Under the pieces are notes generated by a model. It had not been told where the DNA came from and made no database searches. It saw only the letters and a program-made list of their open reading frames with translations. Below, in pieces: positions 1 through 7,787 of a stretch of DNA of 49,130 nt. The DNA comes from an uncultured Lentisphaeraceae bacterium. Lineage in GTDB: Bacteria; Verrucomicrobiota; Kiritimatiellia; RFP12; DVOR01. Every line of letters begins with the position of its first letter. The first letter of the stretch is position 1. The translations under genes and the position numbers were made by a program. The DNA is taken from positions 1 through 49,130 of the forward strand of contig CASEMS010000008.1 of the NCBI GenBank assembly GCA_949288955.1, written 5' to 3'.

Positions 1-1
1 C

Positions 2-367
2 GCCGCCGTTGGCCTTGGCCGTCTGTGCGCCGCCGAGGGCGCGAACGACCGCGCCCGCGCGGCCTTCCGCATGGCCATCGAGCGGGCGGACGACACGCCG
101 GAGGGTCGCTTGGCGCGCGCCCAGGCCTATGCGGGCCTCGCCGCCGCCTGCGATGCCTTGGGGCTGCGCGACGAGGCGCTCCGCGCGAACATGAGCCTCA
201 TCATCTTCTACGACGACAAGACGCTCGTCCCCGCCGCCTTCCGCGCCGCCATCGCCAATCTGCGCGGGCAGGGGCGTTCCGACGAGGCCGACACCCTGCA
301 AAACGAGTTCGCCCAGCGGTATCCGTCGGAGGCCGCCGCGGAGACAACCCCGGATGGGAGGGACTGA
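2..367 (+). CDS. C-terminal part of a TPR-like repeat protein (5' end outside window)
   Basis: An open frame enters from the left edge and stops with TGA at 365-367. The visible ~121 residues are alanine-rich helices with a TPR-like rhythm (GRLCAAEGANDRARAAFRMAIE, then ARAQAYAGLAAACDALGLRDEALRAN), as in a sel1/TPR scaffold that mediates protein contacts. No enzymatic motif is visible and the N-terminus is missing, so signal peptide and full function cannot be judged. xseB begins two bases after the stop, suggesting one transcript. Confident as coding; the repeat class is an inference from the helix pattern. Confidence 0.6.
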   Translation, partial: AAVGLGRLCAAEGANDRARAAFRMAIERADDTPEGRLARAQAYAGLAAACDALGLRDEALRANMSLIIFYDDKTLVPAAFRAAIANLRGQGRSDEADTLQNEFAQRYPSEAAAETTPDGRD

Positions 368-368
368 G

Positions 369-614
369 ATGGAAGATGCGCCCAAACAGAACGCGGCCCC
401 CAAGACCTTCGAGGAGGCCTCCGCGCGCCTCGATGAGTTGGTTCGGCGCATGGAGGCCGGGCAGATGCCGCTCGACGACATGATCGCCGCCTTCGAGGAG
501 GGCCGCCGGCTGGTGGCCTTCTGCAACGCCAAGCTCTCCGAGGTGCAGCGGCGCGTGGAGGTCATCAAGGCCCAGGAGGCCGACGGCACCCTGGTGCGGG
601 AGCCATTCCAATGA
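369..614 (+). CDS. xseB: Exodeoxyribonuclease VII small subunit
   Basis: An 81-residue protein with the XseB signature: the run TFEEASARLDELVRRMEAG, then PLDDMIAAFEEGRRLVAFCNAKLSEVQRRVEVI, which matches the two-helix small subunit of exonuclease VII in length and order. In the family several copies bind the large subunit XseA, which degrades single-stranded DNA. I chose the ATG at 369 over the one at 354 because GGGAGG ends about 8 bases before it and because it follows the upstream stop directly. The stop overlaps the next gene's start (ATGA at 611-614). xseA is not visible and may lie upstream of the window. Confidence 0.9.
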   Translation: MEDAPKQNAAPKTFEEASARLDELVRRMEAGQMPLDDMIAAFEEGRRLVAFCNAKLSEVQRRVEVIKAQEADGTLVREPFQ

Positions 615-2182
615 CGCGCCGACAATTCCTGCGGGCCTTGGCCGCCGCAGGCGCCGCCGCCGCCCTGCCGCTCCGTGCCGCGGAGGCGCCGAGGCCGAAC
701 ATCGTGCTGGTGCTGGCCGACGACCTGGGCTTCTCGGACATCGGCTGCTACGGCGGGGAGATCCCCACGCCGAACCTTGACGCGCTCGCCGCCGGGGGCC
801 TGCGCCTCTCGCATTTCCGCAATGCCGCGCGCTGCTGCCCCGCCCGCGCCAGTCTGCTCACCGGCCAATGGCCCCACCAGACAGGCATCGGCCACATGGC
901 CAGCAACGCCCGTTGGAGCGCGCAGTACTTCATCAACGGTTGGTATGCGGGCGACCTCCGCCCCGAGACGCGCACCTTGGCCGAGGCACTCCGTGCCGCG
1001 GGCTACGCCACCTGCGCCATCGGCAAATGGCACGTTACGCGGCACACCGACCCCTCCGCCCCGGATTTCACCAAGGCCAACTGGCCTTGCCATCGCGGCT
1101 TCGACCGGTTTTATGGCAAACTCCAGGGCGCCGACAGCTACTTCCGCACCGAGAGCCTTGTCCGCGACGACGCCTTCATCCCCGGCGGCAAGGCCGCCGA
1201 CCCGACCTACTACTTCACGCGCGCCTGCGCCGACGAGGCCGTCGCCTACCTCCGCGCCCGCCCCAAGGACCGCCCCTGCTTCCTCTACTTCGCCCCCACC
1301 GCGCCGCACCTGCCCCTCCAAGCTCCCGAGGCGGCCATCGCCCGCCAGAAGGGCCGCTACGACGCCGGCTACGAGGCCATCGCCGCCGCCCGTCTGGAGA
1401 AGCAGAAACGCCTCGGCCTCATCCCGCAGGAGACGCCCCTGCCGCCGCTCCCCGCTTGGGCGAAGGTGCGCCGCAAGCCCTTCGAGGCCCGGTGCATGGA
1501 GGTCTACGCCGCGCAGGTGGCCGAGCTCGACGCCGCCGTTGGCCGGATCGTCGACGCCCTCCGCGCGGAAGGCATCCTCGACGACACGCTGATCCTCTTC
1601 CTCTCGGACAACGGCGCCTGCGCCGAGGCCACCGCCCGCAATCCGCCCCCGCCCATGCCCGGCGGCCCCGAGACCCGCTGCGGCTATGGCAAGGCCTGGG
1701 CCGCCGTCTCCAACACCCCCTTCCGCGAGTACAAGCACTGGGTCCACGAGGGCGGCATCGCCACGCCCTTCATCGCCCACTGGCCCGCCGTCATCAAACC
1801 CACCGCCGAGTGGTGCCGCGCGCCCGCCCATCTGGTGGACGTGATGGCGACCTTGCCCGACCTCACGGGCCGCCCCTTCCCCGAGGACTTCCCGCCGCCC
1901 GGGGGTGTCTCCCTCCTGCCGCTCTTCCAAGGCCGCCCCCTGTCCGAACGCGCCCACCCGCTGCTCTTCGAGCACGAGGGCAACCGCGCACTCATCGAGG
2001 GCGACTGGAAGCTCGTGGCCAAGGGCCCGAAGGGGAAGTGGGAGCTCTACAATCTCGCCACCGACCGCAACGAGTTGCGCGACCTTGCCGCCGAACAGCC
2101 CGACCGCGTCCGCCGCATGGCCGCCCGCTGGCGCGCCGAGGCCGAGCGCACCCACATCCTGCCCTCGCCCTTCCTGCGGTGA
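611..2182 (+). CDS. Secreted formylglycine-dependent sulfatase (TAT leader)
   Basis: A 523-residue sulfatase of the alkaline-phosphatase superfamily. Residues 1-25 form a twin-arginine leader (TRRQFLRAL, then an alanine-rich core), so export is expected in folded form. The metal-binding start NIVLVLADDLGFSD follows directly. The formylglycine site is C75 in CCPARASLLTG (CxPxR). GKWH at the expected spacing and the FLSDNG metal motif complete the active site. The substrate is probably a sulfated glycan but cannot be read from the sequence. It overlaps xseB by four bases, an odd pairing that may only be transcriptional, and is followed by a strong bidirectional terminator. The enzyme needs a formylglycine-generating enzyme or anSME, neither of which is in the window. 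Confidence 0.92.
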   Translation: MTRRQFLRALAAAGAAAALPLRAAEAPRPNIVLVLADDLGFSDIGCYGGEIPTPNLDALAAGGLRLSHFRNAARCCPARASLLTGQWPHQTGIGHMASNARWSAQYFINGWYAGDLRPETRTLAEALRAAGYATCAIGKWHVTRHTDPSAPDFTKANWPCHRGFDRFYGKLQGADSYFRTESLVRDDAFIPGGKAADPTYYFTRACADEAVAYLRARPKDRPCFLYFAPTAPHLPLQAPEAAIARQKGRYDAGYEAIAAARLEKQKRLGLIPQETPLPPLPAWAKVRRKPFEARCMEVYAAQVAELDAAVGRIVDALRAEGILDDTLILFLSDNGACAEATARNPPPPMPGGPETRCGYGKAWAAVSNTPFREYKHWVHEGGIATPFIAHWPAVIKPTAEWCRAPAHLVDVMATLPDLTGRPFPEDFPPPGGVSLLPLFQGRPLSERAHPLLFEHEGNRALIEGDWKLVAKGPKGKWELYNLATDRNELRDLAAEQPDRVRRMAARWRAEAERTHILPSPFLR

Positions 2183-2192
2183 GCCTGTGCAT

Positions 2193-2228
2193 GAAAAAGC
2201 CCCCGACCGTCCGGTCGGGGGCTTTTTT
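2193..2228. terminator. Bidirectional rho-independent terminator
   Basis: Stem AGCCCCCGACC/GGTCGGGGGCT with a 4-base loop, preceded by five A and followed by six T. It lies between the convergent sulfatase (+) and alcohol dehydrogenase (-), so it can end both transcripts. Confidence 0.93.
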
Positions 2229-2244
2229 GTTTGCCATCGTCGGC

Positions 2245-3423
2245 TTACCAGTTGATCTGGGCGGCGGTGCCATCGTAGGCGGCGAGGAGGATCTTGCGGA
2301 TGTCCTCGGCCTCGGTCTTGCGGGGGTTGGCGCCGGTGCAGGGGTCGAACACGGCGTTCTTGGCGATGAAGTCCAGGTGCTCGTCAAAGACCTCGCGGGA
2401 GACGCCGGCGGCCTCGAGGGTCGGCGGGATGTCGAGCTCGTCGTTGAGGGCCTCGATCTTGCCGATGAGGACGTTCACGAGCTGGGCCTCGGTGGCGCCG
2501 GGCAGGCCCAGGGCGCGGGCGATGTCGGCGTAGCGGCTCTCGCAGGCCTTGCGGTTGAACTGGATGACGAAGGGCTGGAGGATGGCGTTGCAGAGGCCGT
2601 GGGGGAGGTGGAACTGCGCGCCGATCTTGTGGGCGATGGAGTGGGTGATGCCCAGCAGGGCGTTGGAGAAGGCCATGCCGGCGAGGCACTGGGCGATGTG
2701 CATCCGCCCGCGGGCGGCCAGGTCGCCGTTGTAGGAGGCCACGAGGTCGTCGTCGATCATCTGGATGGCCTTGAGGGCCAACGGGTCGGAGAAGGGGCTG
2801 CGGAGCGCGGCCACGTAGGCCTCGATGGCGTGGGTGAGGGCGTCCAACCCCGTGTGCGCCGTCAGCTTCGGGGGCATGGTCTCGGCCAGGTCGCTGTCCA
2901 CCACGGCCACGTCGGGGGTGATCTCGAAGTCCGCCAGGGGATACTTGACCTTGGTGGAATAATCGGTGATGACGGAGAAGGCGGTGACCTCGGTGGCGGT
3001 GCCGGAGGTGGAGGGGATGGCCACGAAGATCGCCTTGTTGCGCAGCGTGGGCATCGTGAAGGGGTCCTTGATGTCCTCGAAGGTCTTTTCGGGATGCTCG
3101 TAGAAGACCCACATGGCCTTGGCCGCGTCGATGGGCGAGCCGCCGCCGATGGCGACGATGACGTCGGGCTGGGCCTCGCGCATGGCCGCGGCGCCCTTCA
3201 TGACGGTCTCGACCGAGGGGTCGGGCTCCACGCCCTCGAAGTGGGTGACGGCCAGGCCGGCCTCCTTGAGGATGGCGTCGAGGCGGCCGAGCGCGCCGCA
3301 CCGCTGCATGGACTGGCCGCCGGTTACCACGAAGGCGTGCTTGCGGGTCTTGCCGAGAACCGCCAACTCCTTCATCGCGCCGGGGCCGAAGTAAATATCA
3401 CGGGGCAAAGTGAAACGTGCCAT
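2245..3423 (-). CDS. Iron-containing (class III) alcohol dehydrogenase
   Basis: A 392-residue NAD(P)-linked alcohol dehydrogenase of the iron-dependent family, interconverting an aldehyde and a primary alcohol. The nucleotide loop is GGGSPID at 93-99. Metal ligands by family alignment are D194 and H198 (GLDALTH), H261 (GITHS) and H275 (LPHG). The wording around FYEHPEKTFEDI and FSVITDYSTKVKYPLADFE resembles the C-terminal half of AdhE and butanol dehydrogenases, so a fermentative ethanol- or butanol-type role is likely; lactaldehyde or 1,3-propanediol reductase is possible. The ATG at 3423 has AAGGAG about 8 bases upstream; longer frames run into the intergenic repeat. Transcribed alone, with a promoter candidate at 3473-3503 and a leader hairpin at 3445-3463. 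Confidence 0.92.
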   Translation of the reverse strand: MARFTLPRDIYFGPGAMKELAVLGKTRKHAFVVTGGQSMQRCGALGRLDAILKEAGLAVTHFEGVEPDPSVETVMKGAAAMREAQPDVIVAIGGGSPIDAAKAMWVFYEHPEKTFEDIKDPFTMPTLRNKAIFVAIPSTSGTATEVTAFSVITDYSTKVKYPLADFEITPDVAVVDSDLAETMPPKLTAHTGLDALTHAIEAYVAALRSPFSDPLALKAIQMIDDDLVASYNGDLAARGRMHIAQCLAGMAFSNALLGITHSIAHKIGAQFHLPHGLCNAILQPFVIQFNRKACESRYADIARALGLPGATEAQLVNVLIGKIEALNDELDIPPTLEAAGVSREVFDEHLDFIAKNAVFDPCTGANPRKTEAEDIRKILLAAYDGTAAQINW

Positions 3424-3444
3424 AATCGCAAACTCCTTTTCTCG

Positions 3445-3463
3445 CGCCGGGCCGACCCCGGCG
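3445..3463 (-). other. Hairpin in the leader of the alcohol dehydrogenase gene
   Basis: A perfect 7-bp stem CGCCGGG/CCCGGCG with a 5-base loop lies between the promoter candidate and the ribosome binding site. There is no T-run, so it is more likely an mRNA-stabilising or regulatory stem than a terminator. Confidence 0.4.
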
Positions 3464-3472
3464 TTCCGCATT

Positions 3473-3503
3473 ACTATAACACAGCGGCGGTGCGCGCGAC
3501 AAT
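3473..3503 (-). promoter_or_regulatory. Candidate promoter of the alcohol dehydrogenase gene
   Basis: On the minus strand TATAGT (3473-3478) is preceded by TTGTCG (3498-3503) with a 19-bp spacer. The -10 is good; the -35 and spacing are only fair. The implied leader is about 45 bases. Confidence 0.45.
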
Positions 3504-3548
3504 CCGTTTGCGCCGGGGGCGGCGGGGGGCCCCAGGGGCGGTCTCCGA

Positions 3549-3609
3549 GGATCGGCGGCTGATCCAAGGTGGATCGGCGGCTCACCCGACCCGGATCAGC
3601 CGCCGATCC
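3549..3609. repeat. 22-bp palindromic array, three units
   Basis: Three 17-bp near-palindromes at 3549-3565 (GGATCGGCGGCTGATCC), 3571-3587 (decayed right arm) and 3593-3609 (GGATCAGCCGCCGATCC), separated by 5 bp, giving a strict 22-bp period. The array is followed by TTGTCGACAGG; a similar TTATTGACAGG follows the array at 46.1 kb. This is the first of six arrays. The 309-bp gap 3424-3732 holds this array plus the promoters of the two divergent genes. Confidence 0.85.
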
Positions 3610-3654
3610 AAAATTGTCGACAGGGCCTGTCAATAACCGGCGGGTGGCCGGATT

Positions 3655-3665
3655 GTTTCCGAAAC
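3655..3665. promoter_or_regulatory. Possible operator GTTTCCGAAAC
   Basis: An 11-bp inverted repeat (GTTTC-G... with 5-bp arms) lies 13 bp upstream of the -35 box of the PEP-CTERM gene. Such sites often bind LacI-type regulators, but no regulator gene is nearby. Confidence 0.25.
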
Positions 3666-3678
3666 GTTAGAAAAATGC

Positions 3679-3707
3679 TTGACAAGTCGGGGGGGGGGTG
3701 GTACTTT
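3679..3707 (+). promoter_or_regulatory. Sigma-70-type promoter of the PEP-CTERM gene
   Basis: TTGACA (3679-3684), a 17-bp spacer containing a run of ten G, then TACTTT (3702-3707). The -35 is perfect and the spacing ideal. The transcript would start near 3714, just ahead of the AAAGGAAG ribosome site at 3717-3724. The long G-run inside the spacer is unusual and could vary in length. Confidence 0.75.
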
Positions 3708-3732
3708 ATGCGTCAGAAAGGAAGACAGGCAG

Positions 3733-4440
3733 ATGAAGAAGCAACTGTTTGCGGCCGCTGTCGCGGCTTGTTTGATGGGCGCGGCGCAGGCCGCGACCGT
3801 GAGTTGGAACGCGATTGGCGGAGGAAGCTCCGCCGGCGCTCTCGACCTCTCGGGCACGAGCCATACGTGCGCGGTGGGCGAGACGAAGACTTACGCCCTG
3901 ATCGTCTCGGGCGTCAGCAACTTGTCCACCGACTCCGCCAAGACGCTCTTCGCCATCAGCTCCGGCAAGGGCAACAACCACAACGAGGATCCCAAGGTCT
4001 TCATCAAGCAGCAGGGCGACGGCGACGGCACCTCGACCTTCAAGTATCAGGTCAATGGTGGAGACATCACCGATTTCGCCGACCTGACAGAGGGTGGGAA
4101 GCCGGGGATGACCAATAGCGGCAGCGCGGCCTTGGCGCTCACGATCGCCCGTGGCGCGGATGGCGCCGCCACGATCACCTTTTATCTGGATGGCACGCAG
4201 ATCGGCACGGCCTCCTTCGGGGCGGACACGGACCCGCTGACCTACATCGTCTACGGCGAGAACTTCGACGGTGGCAGTGCCTACAATGGCACGTGGGAGC
4301 TCTACGAGACGGACGATGCGGTGCTGGCCGCTGACATCACGGTGGACGGGATCCGCGCGAATGTCATCCCGGAGCCGACGGCGTTGGCGTTGCTGGCGCT
4401 GGGCGTGGCGGGCATGGCGCTCCGCCGCCGCGTGGCGTGA
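3733..4440 (+). CDS. PEP-CTERM sorted exported protein
   Basis: A 235-residue exported protein. Residues 1-20 (MKKQLFAAAVAACLMGAAQA) are a Sec signal peptide. The last 24 residues are a classic PEP-CTERM sorting signal: IPEPTALALLALG, a hydrophobic stretch, then the basic tail RRRVA. In the family such tails are recognised and cut by an exosortase and the protein is placed at the surface or in the extracellular matrix. The middle is polar, beta-rich and unassigned (a lectin-like jelly-roll is possible). The ATG at 3733 was chosen for its AAAGGAAG site and the signal peptide. It has its own promoter and terminator directly ahead of a sulfatase. No exosortase gene is in the window. Confidence 0.88.
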   Translation: MKKQLFAAAVAACLMGAAQAATVSWNAIGGGSSAGALDLSGTSHTCAVGETKTYALIVSGVSNLSTDSAKTLFAISSGKGNNHNEDPKVFIKQQGDGDGTSTFKYQVNGGDITDFADLTEGGKPGMTNSGSAALALTIARGADGAATITFYLDGTQIGTASFGADTDPLTYIVYGENFDGGSAYNGTWELYETDDAVLAADITVDGIRANVIPEPTALALLALGVAGMALRRRVA

Positions 4441-4473
4441 GGGTGGCCTCGCGTCGGTTTCAGTGAATGTTAT

Positions 4474-4503
4474 GGGGGGCGTCCCGTCGGGGCGCCCCTT
4501 TTT
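4474..4503 (+). terminator. Rho-independent terminator after the PEP-CTERM gene
   Basis: GGGGCGtCCC/GGGgCGCCCC stem followed by five T. It ends just before the ribosome site of the sulfatase at 4526, so sulfatase expression depends on read-through or on an unseen promoter. Confidence 0.75.
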
Positions 4504-4525
4504 GGAAGGCAGGGGAGGGTGCGCG

Positions 4526-6376
4526 ATGGTTTCGAGGCGGTCGTTTTTGGGGTTGTTGGGGGCGGGGGTCGGCGCGTTGGCGGCGGGGCGGGCCTTGGGG
4601 CAAGGAAGCCGGAGGCCGAACATCGTGCTCTTCATGGTCGATGACATGGGCTGGCAGGACACGTCGGTGCCCTTCCTGCGGCGAAACGGTCAGTGGGTGC
4701 GGACGCGGCTGAACGCGCGTTACGCGGGGCGGACGCCGAGCATGGAGCGGCTGGCGGCGCAGGGGATGCGCTTCACCGAGGCCTACGCCTGCGCCGTCTG
4801 CTCGCCTTCGCGGTGCTCGCTGATGAGCGGGATGAACGCGGCGCGCCATCGCGTGACGGATTGGACGCTGGGCGTGGATCAGGCCAACCGCCTCTCCACC
4901 TCGGGCGAGGGGTTGCGGTCGCCGCGTTGGGGGGCGAACGGCCTCCAGCCGCAGGGCACGGAAAAGACGGGTTCCTGCCAGCCGCCGTGGCGGGTGGACG
5001 CGCAGGGCAAGTATTACCAGCCGACCTTCGGCGCGGCGGAGGGGGCCTATGCCTATAACCTTTCGGTGCCCTTCACCAACGCTTTGGCCTTCCCCGAGCT
5101 GCTGCGCCGCGCGGGCTACCGCACCATCCACGTGGGGAAGGCCCATTGGGGCAGCGGCACGCCCAAGAGCTACAAGGTGCAGGCCACCCCCACCTCGCCC
5201 GGCGCCGACCCACGCGCCTTCGGCTTCGAGGTGAACATCGCGGGCGCCGAGCGTGGCGGCCCGGCCAATTACCGCGGCGACGCGCAGTATGGCAACGCCA
5301 CGAACGCCGACTTCGCCACCCCGGGGCTGGACGAGAACAATTACTACGAGGACGACGTCTTCCTGACCGACGCGCTGACGGACATGGCGTTGCGCGAGGT
5401 GCGCCGCACCCATGCGGCCGAGCCCGACCGCCCCTTCTACCTCTACATGGCCCACTACGCCGTCCACTCCCCCCTCGACAATGCCCGCGCCTGGGACCGG
5501 TCGCGCTCCGACAGCGAGGAGGTGGCCCGGGACGCCCGCAACCCCAACCCCAACGACGGCCTGGCCTGGAACGCCACCGAGCGCAATTACGCCACCCTCA
5601 TCGAGGGGATGGACGCCTCGTTGGGCAAGTTGCTCGACCTGTTGGAGGAGTTGGGCGTGGCCGACGACACCCTCGTCGTCTTCATGGCCGACAATGGCGG
5701 GCTCTCGGTCTCCGGCCGCCTCGCCAACGCCAACGCCCCCCTCCGCGCCGGCAAGGGCTCCTGCTACGAGGGCGGCACGCGCGAGCCGCTCATCGTCGCC
5801 TGGCCCGGGCACGTCGCCCCCGGCAGCGTCAGCGAGGAGCCGGTGATCATCGAGGACTTCTACCCCACCTTGCTGGAGGCCGCCGGTGTCCCCCTCCCCG
5901 CCCAGGCGGAGCTGGCCGAGACGCCCGAGGGCGTCTATGCGGATGGCCCGTTGCGTCAGGTGCTGGACGGCGCCAGCTTCCTGCCCGTGGCGCTCGGCCG
6001 GCGCAGCACCGTTCGTTCCGACGGCGCGGCGCGTCCCCTTCTCTGGCATTACCCCAACAAGTGGGGCGAGGGGCCCGCGGGCAAGGCCTACAACTACTAC
6101 TCCGCCCTCCGCCTGGGCCGCTGGAAACTGATCTATCAGCACAGCGACCAGTCCTTCGAGCTCTACGATCTGCCCACCGACCTCTCCGAGAGCCGCAACC
6201 TCGCCGCCGAGCGTCCCGAGGAGGTCGACCGTCTCCGTCGGGAGATGGGCCGCCTCCTCCGCGAGCGCGGCGCGCAGATGCCGATCGTCCAAGCCACCGG
6301 CGCGGCCGTCCCCTGGCCCGACGAGGTGTCGCTTCCCGCCGCCTCCGCCGCCCCCGGCCTCACCCTCCGCAACTGA
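4526..6376 (+). CDS. Secreted formylglycine-dependent sulfatase (TAT leader), large form
   Basis: A 616-residue arylsulfatase-type enzyme. The leader is twin-arginine (SRRSFLGLLGAGVGALAAG), followed by NIVLFMVDDMGWQD. The formylglycine cysteine is C92 in CSPSRCSLMSG, the canonical CxPSR form. HVGKAHWG, HYAVHSP and FMADNGG supply the other active-site segments, and the C-terminal subdomain ends with the usual WKLIYQHSDQSFELYDL strand set. It is longer than the first sulfatase because of an insert around residues 130-180. The ATG at 4526 has GGGGAGGG about 7 bases upstream. It is followed after 9 bp by a secreted protein, and together with the PEP-CTERM gene this looks like a small locus for attacking a sulfated polysaccharide; the substrate is unknown. 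Confidence 0.92.
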   Translation: MVSRRSFLGLLGAGVGALAAGRALGQGSRRPNIVLFMVDDMGWQDTSVPFLRRNGQWVRTRLNARYAGRTPSMERLAAQGMRFTEAYACAVCSPSRCSLMSGMNAARHRVTDWTLGVDQANRLSTSGEGLRSPRWGANGLQPQGTEKTGSCQPPWRVDAQGKYYQPTFGAAEGAYAYNLSVPFTNALAFPELLRRAGYRTIHVGKAHWGSGTPKSYKVQATPTSPGADPRAFGFEVNIAGAERGGPANYRGDAQYGNATNADFATPGLDENNYYEDDVFLTDALTDMALREVRRTHAAEPDRPFYLYMAHYAVHSPLDNARAWDRSRSDSEEVARDARNPNPNDGLAWNATERNYATLIEGMDASLGKLLDLLEELGVADDTLVVFMADNGGLSVSGRLANANAPLRAGKGSCYEGGTREPLIVAWPGHVAPGSVSEEPVIIEDFYPTLLEAAGVPLPAQAELAETPEGVYADGPLRQVLDGASFLPVALGRRSTVRSDGAARPLLWHYPNKWGEGPAGKAYNYYSALRLGRWKLIYQHSDQSFELYDLPTDLSESRNLAAERPEEVDRLRREMGRLLRERGAQMPIVQATGAAVPWPDEVSLPAASAAPGLTLRN

Positions 6377-6385
6377 GTCCCCGTC

Positions 6386-7705
6386 ATGCGTATTCTTGCC
6401 GCCTTGCTGATCGCCCTGCCCAGCGTCCTTTGCGCGGAGACGTTGCCGCCATTGCTCTGTACCTTCGCCGCCGAGTCGGGCGCCGTCGGGGGCCGTTGGT
6501 GGAAGGGTGGGGGCGAACATACGTGGAACCGCGTTGCCGCCGCCGGATCCTCCGCCCTCGTCTTGGCCGATGGCACCCCCTCCGCGATTGCCCTCACCTG
6601 CCAGGGCACCCTCTGCGGCGCGCCCGGCGTCCTCACCGCCGCGCAGTTCCCAAACCGCGCCAAGGACTTCCCGCAAGGGATGACCACCGGCTCCGAGCAT
6701 GGCTACGTCCTCAACCAGGACGGCGGGGGCTGCGCCTTCACGCTCTCCGGCCTCGACCCCCGGGCCACCTACACGCTCTCCGTCCTCGCCGGCCGCGGCA
6801 ACGCTTGGCGGAACGTCGCCTCCGTCTACGCCGTCGAGGGCGCGACCCTGGCCTACGCCGAGAATGCCGCGGGCGCCGTCGCCACCCTCACCCAGAACAC
6901 CGACGCCGGCGCTTGGCTCGTCTTCGCCGTTACCTTCAGCGGCCGCGACGCCATCACCGTCTCCTCCAGCGGCGGCACCGGCAACTTCAACGCCTTCGCC
7001 CTCGAAGGCGAGGCCCCTGACCGTTGGCAATGGGCCAACCCCGACGGCGGCGAGTGGGCCGACCCCGCCAACTGGGCCAACGCCGAGGTCGGCGGCGATC
7101 CGTGGTTCCGCGATCTGCCCGACGCCGCAGGCGAGGTGGTCGTGGCCTACGCCCCCGCCTCCGAGCCAGCCGCCCTCCGTTGCGACGCCACCGCCACCGC
7201 CTACGTCCTCCGCGCCGGGGCCTTCGCCTGCGCCTTCAAGGATGGCACCGTCCGCAAGGATGGTCCCGGCGCCGTCCGCCTCACCTCGATGGATTCCGAG
7301 GCCGATTTTCGTGTCCTCGCCGGTACCCTCTGTTTGGATGGCGCCACCTCCGGCACGGTCGCCGTCGCCCCTGGCGCCGCCTTCGGCGGCCAAGGCCAAG
7401 CCGCCGCCGTGCGCTTCGCCGAGGGCGCCGTCCTCGATCCCACCCTCGGTGCGCCTCAGGCCGACGCTGCGACCGTGGATGTCGCCGACCTTCTGCCCGA
7501 CAGCCTTCCCGTCGGAGCCTCCGCGCCCTCGCCCACCACCACCGTCACCGTGCGCGTGGAGGGCGTCGCCCCCGGCCGCATCCTCGCCTGCCCCGCCATC
7601 GACCCGGCCCTCCGCTTCCTCCCCGCCGACCGCCTGGAGGTGCGCCCCGACGGCCTCTGGCTCCTCCCTCCCCCGACCCCCGGTTACCGCCTCGGCCTTC
7701 GTTGA
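6386..7705 (+). CDS. Secreted beta-rich protein of unknown function
   Basis: A 439-residue protein with a Sec signal peptide (MRILAALLIALPSVLCAE). Residues ~20-210 read as a beta-sandwich (GGGCAFTLSGLDPRATYTLSVLAGRGN, GAWLVFAVTFSG), reminiscent of carbohydrate-binding modules. Residues ~215-340 (WQWANPDGGEWADPANW, then VLAGTLCLDGATSGTVAVAPGAAFGGQG) resemble the repeats found ahead of autotransporter barrels in PVC bacteria. No barrel or sorting signal follows; the end is LGLR. The start lies 9 bp after the sulfatase stop and no good ribosome site is visible, so translation may be coupled. Binding or presenting the sulfatase's substrate is a guess from position. Confidence 0.7.
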   Translation: MRILAALLIALPSVLCAETLPPLLCTFAAESGAVGGRWWKGGGEHTWNRVAAAGSSALVLADGTPSAIALTCQGTLCGAPGVLTAAQFPNRAKDFPQGMTTGSEHGYVLNQDGGGCAFTLSGLDPRATYTLSVLAGRGNAWRNVASVYAVEGATLAYAENAAGAVATLTQNTDAGAWLVFAVTFSGRDAITVSSSGGTGNFNAFALEGEAPDRWQWANPDGGEWADPANWANAEVGGDPWFRDLPDAAGEVVVAYAPASEPAALRCDATATAYVLRAGAFACAFKDGTVRKDGPGAVRLTSMDSEADFRVLAGTLCLDGATSGTVAVAPGAAFGGQGQAAAVRFAEGAVLDPTLGAPQADAATVDVADLLPDSLPVGASAPSPTTTVTVRVEGVAPGRILACPAIDPALRFLPADRLEVRPDGLWLLPPPTPGYRLGLR

Positions 7706-7721
7706 CCTCCCGATAGGGTAC

Positions 7722-7763
7722 AAAAAAAGAGGGGGGCGGGCCTTGCGGCCCGCCCCCCTCTTG
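7722..7763. terminator. Bidirectional rho-independent terminator
   Basis: A perfect stem of about 15 bp (AGAGGGGGGCGGGCC and its complement) with a TTGC loop and a run of seven A on the left. It separates the convergent secreted-protein gene and the methyltransferase gene. The right side has only TT, so it works best for the minus strand. Confidence 0.85.
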
Positions 7764-7787
7764 CGTGGAGGTGTTCGGCGGGGAATG

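Noticed and set aside
868-3636. Very long open frames opposite or out of phase with recognised genes (for example 868-3636 +, 4460-8065 -, 30786-34661 +, 8812-11037 +)
   Set aside because: They overlap well-supported genes over their whole length, have no family motifs, and their composition (long G/V/E/D or R/P/A runs) is what high-GC third positions produce on the other strand.
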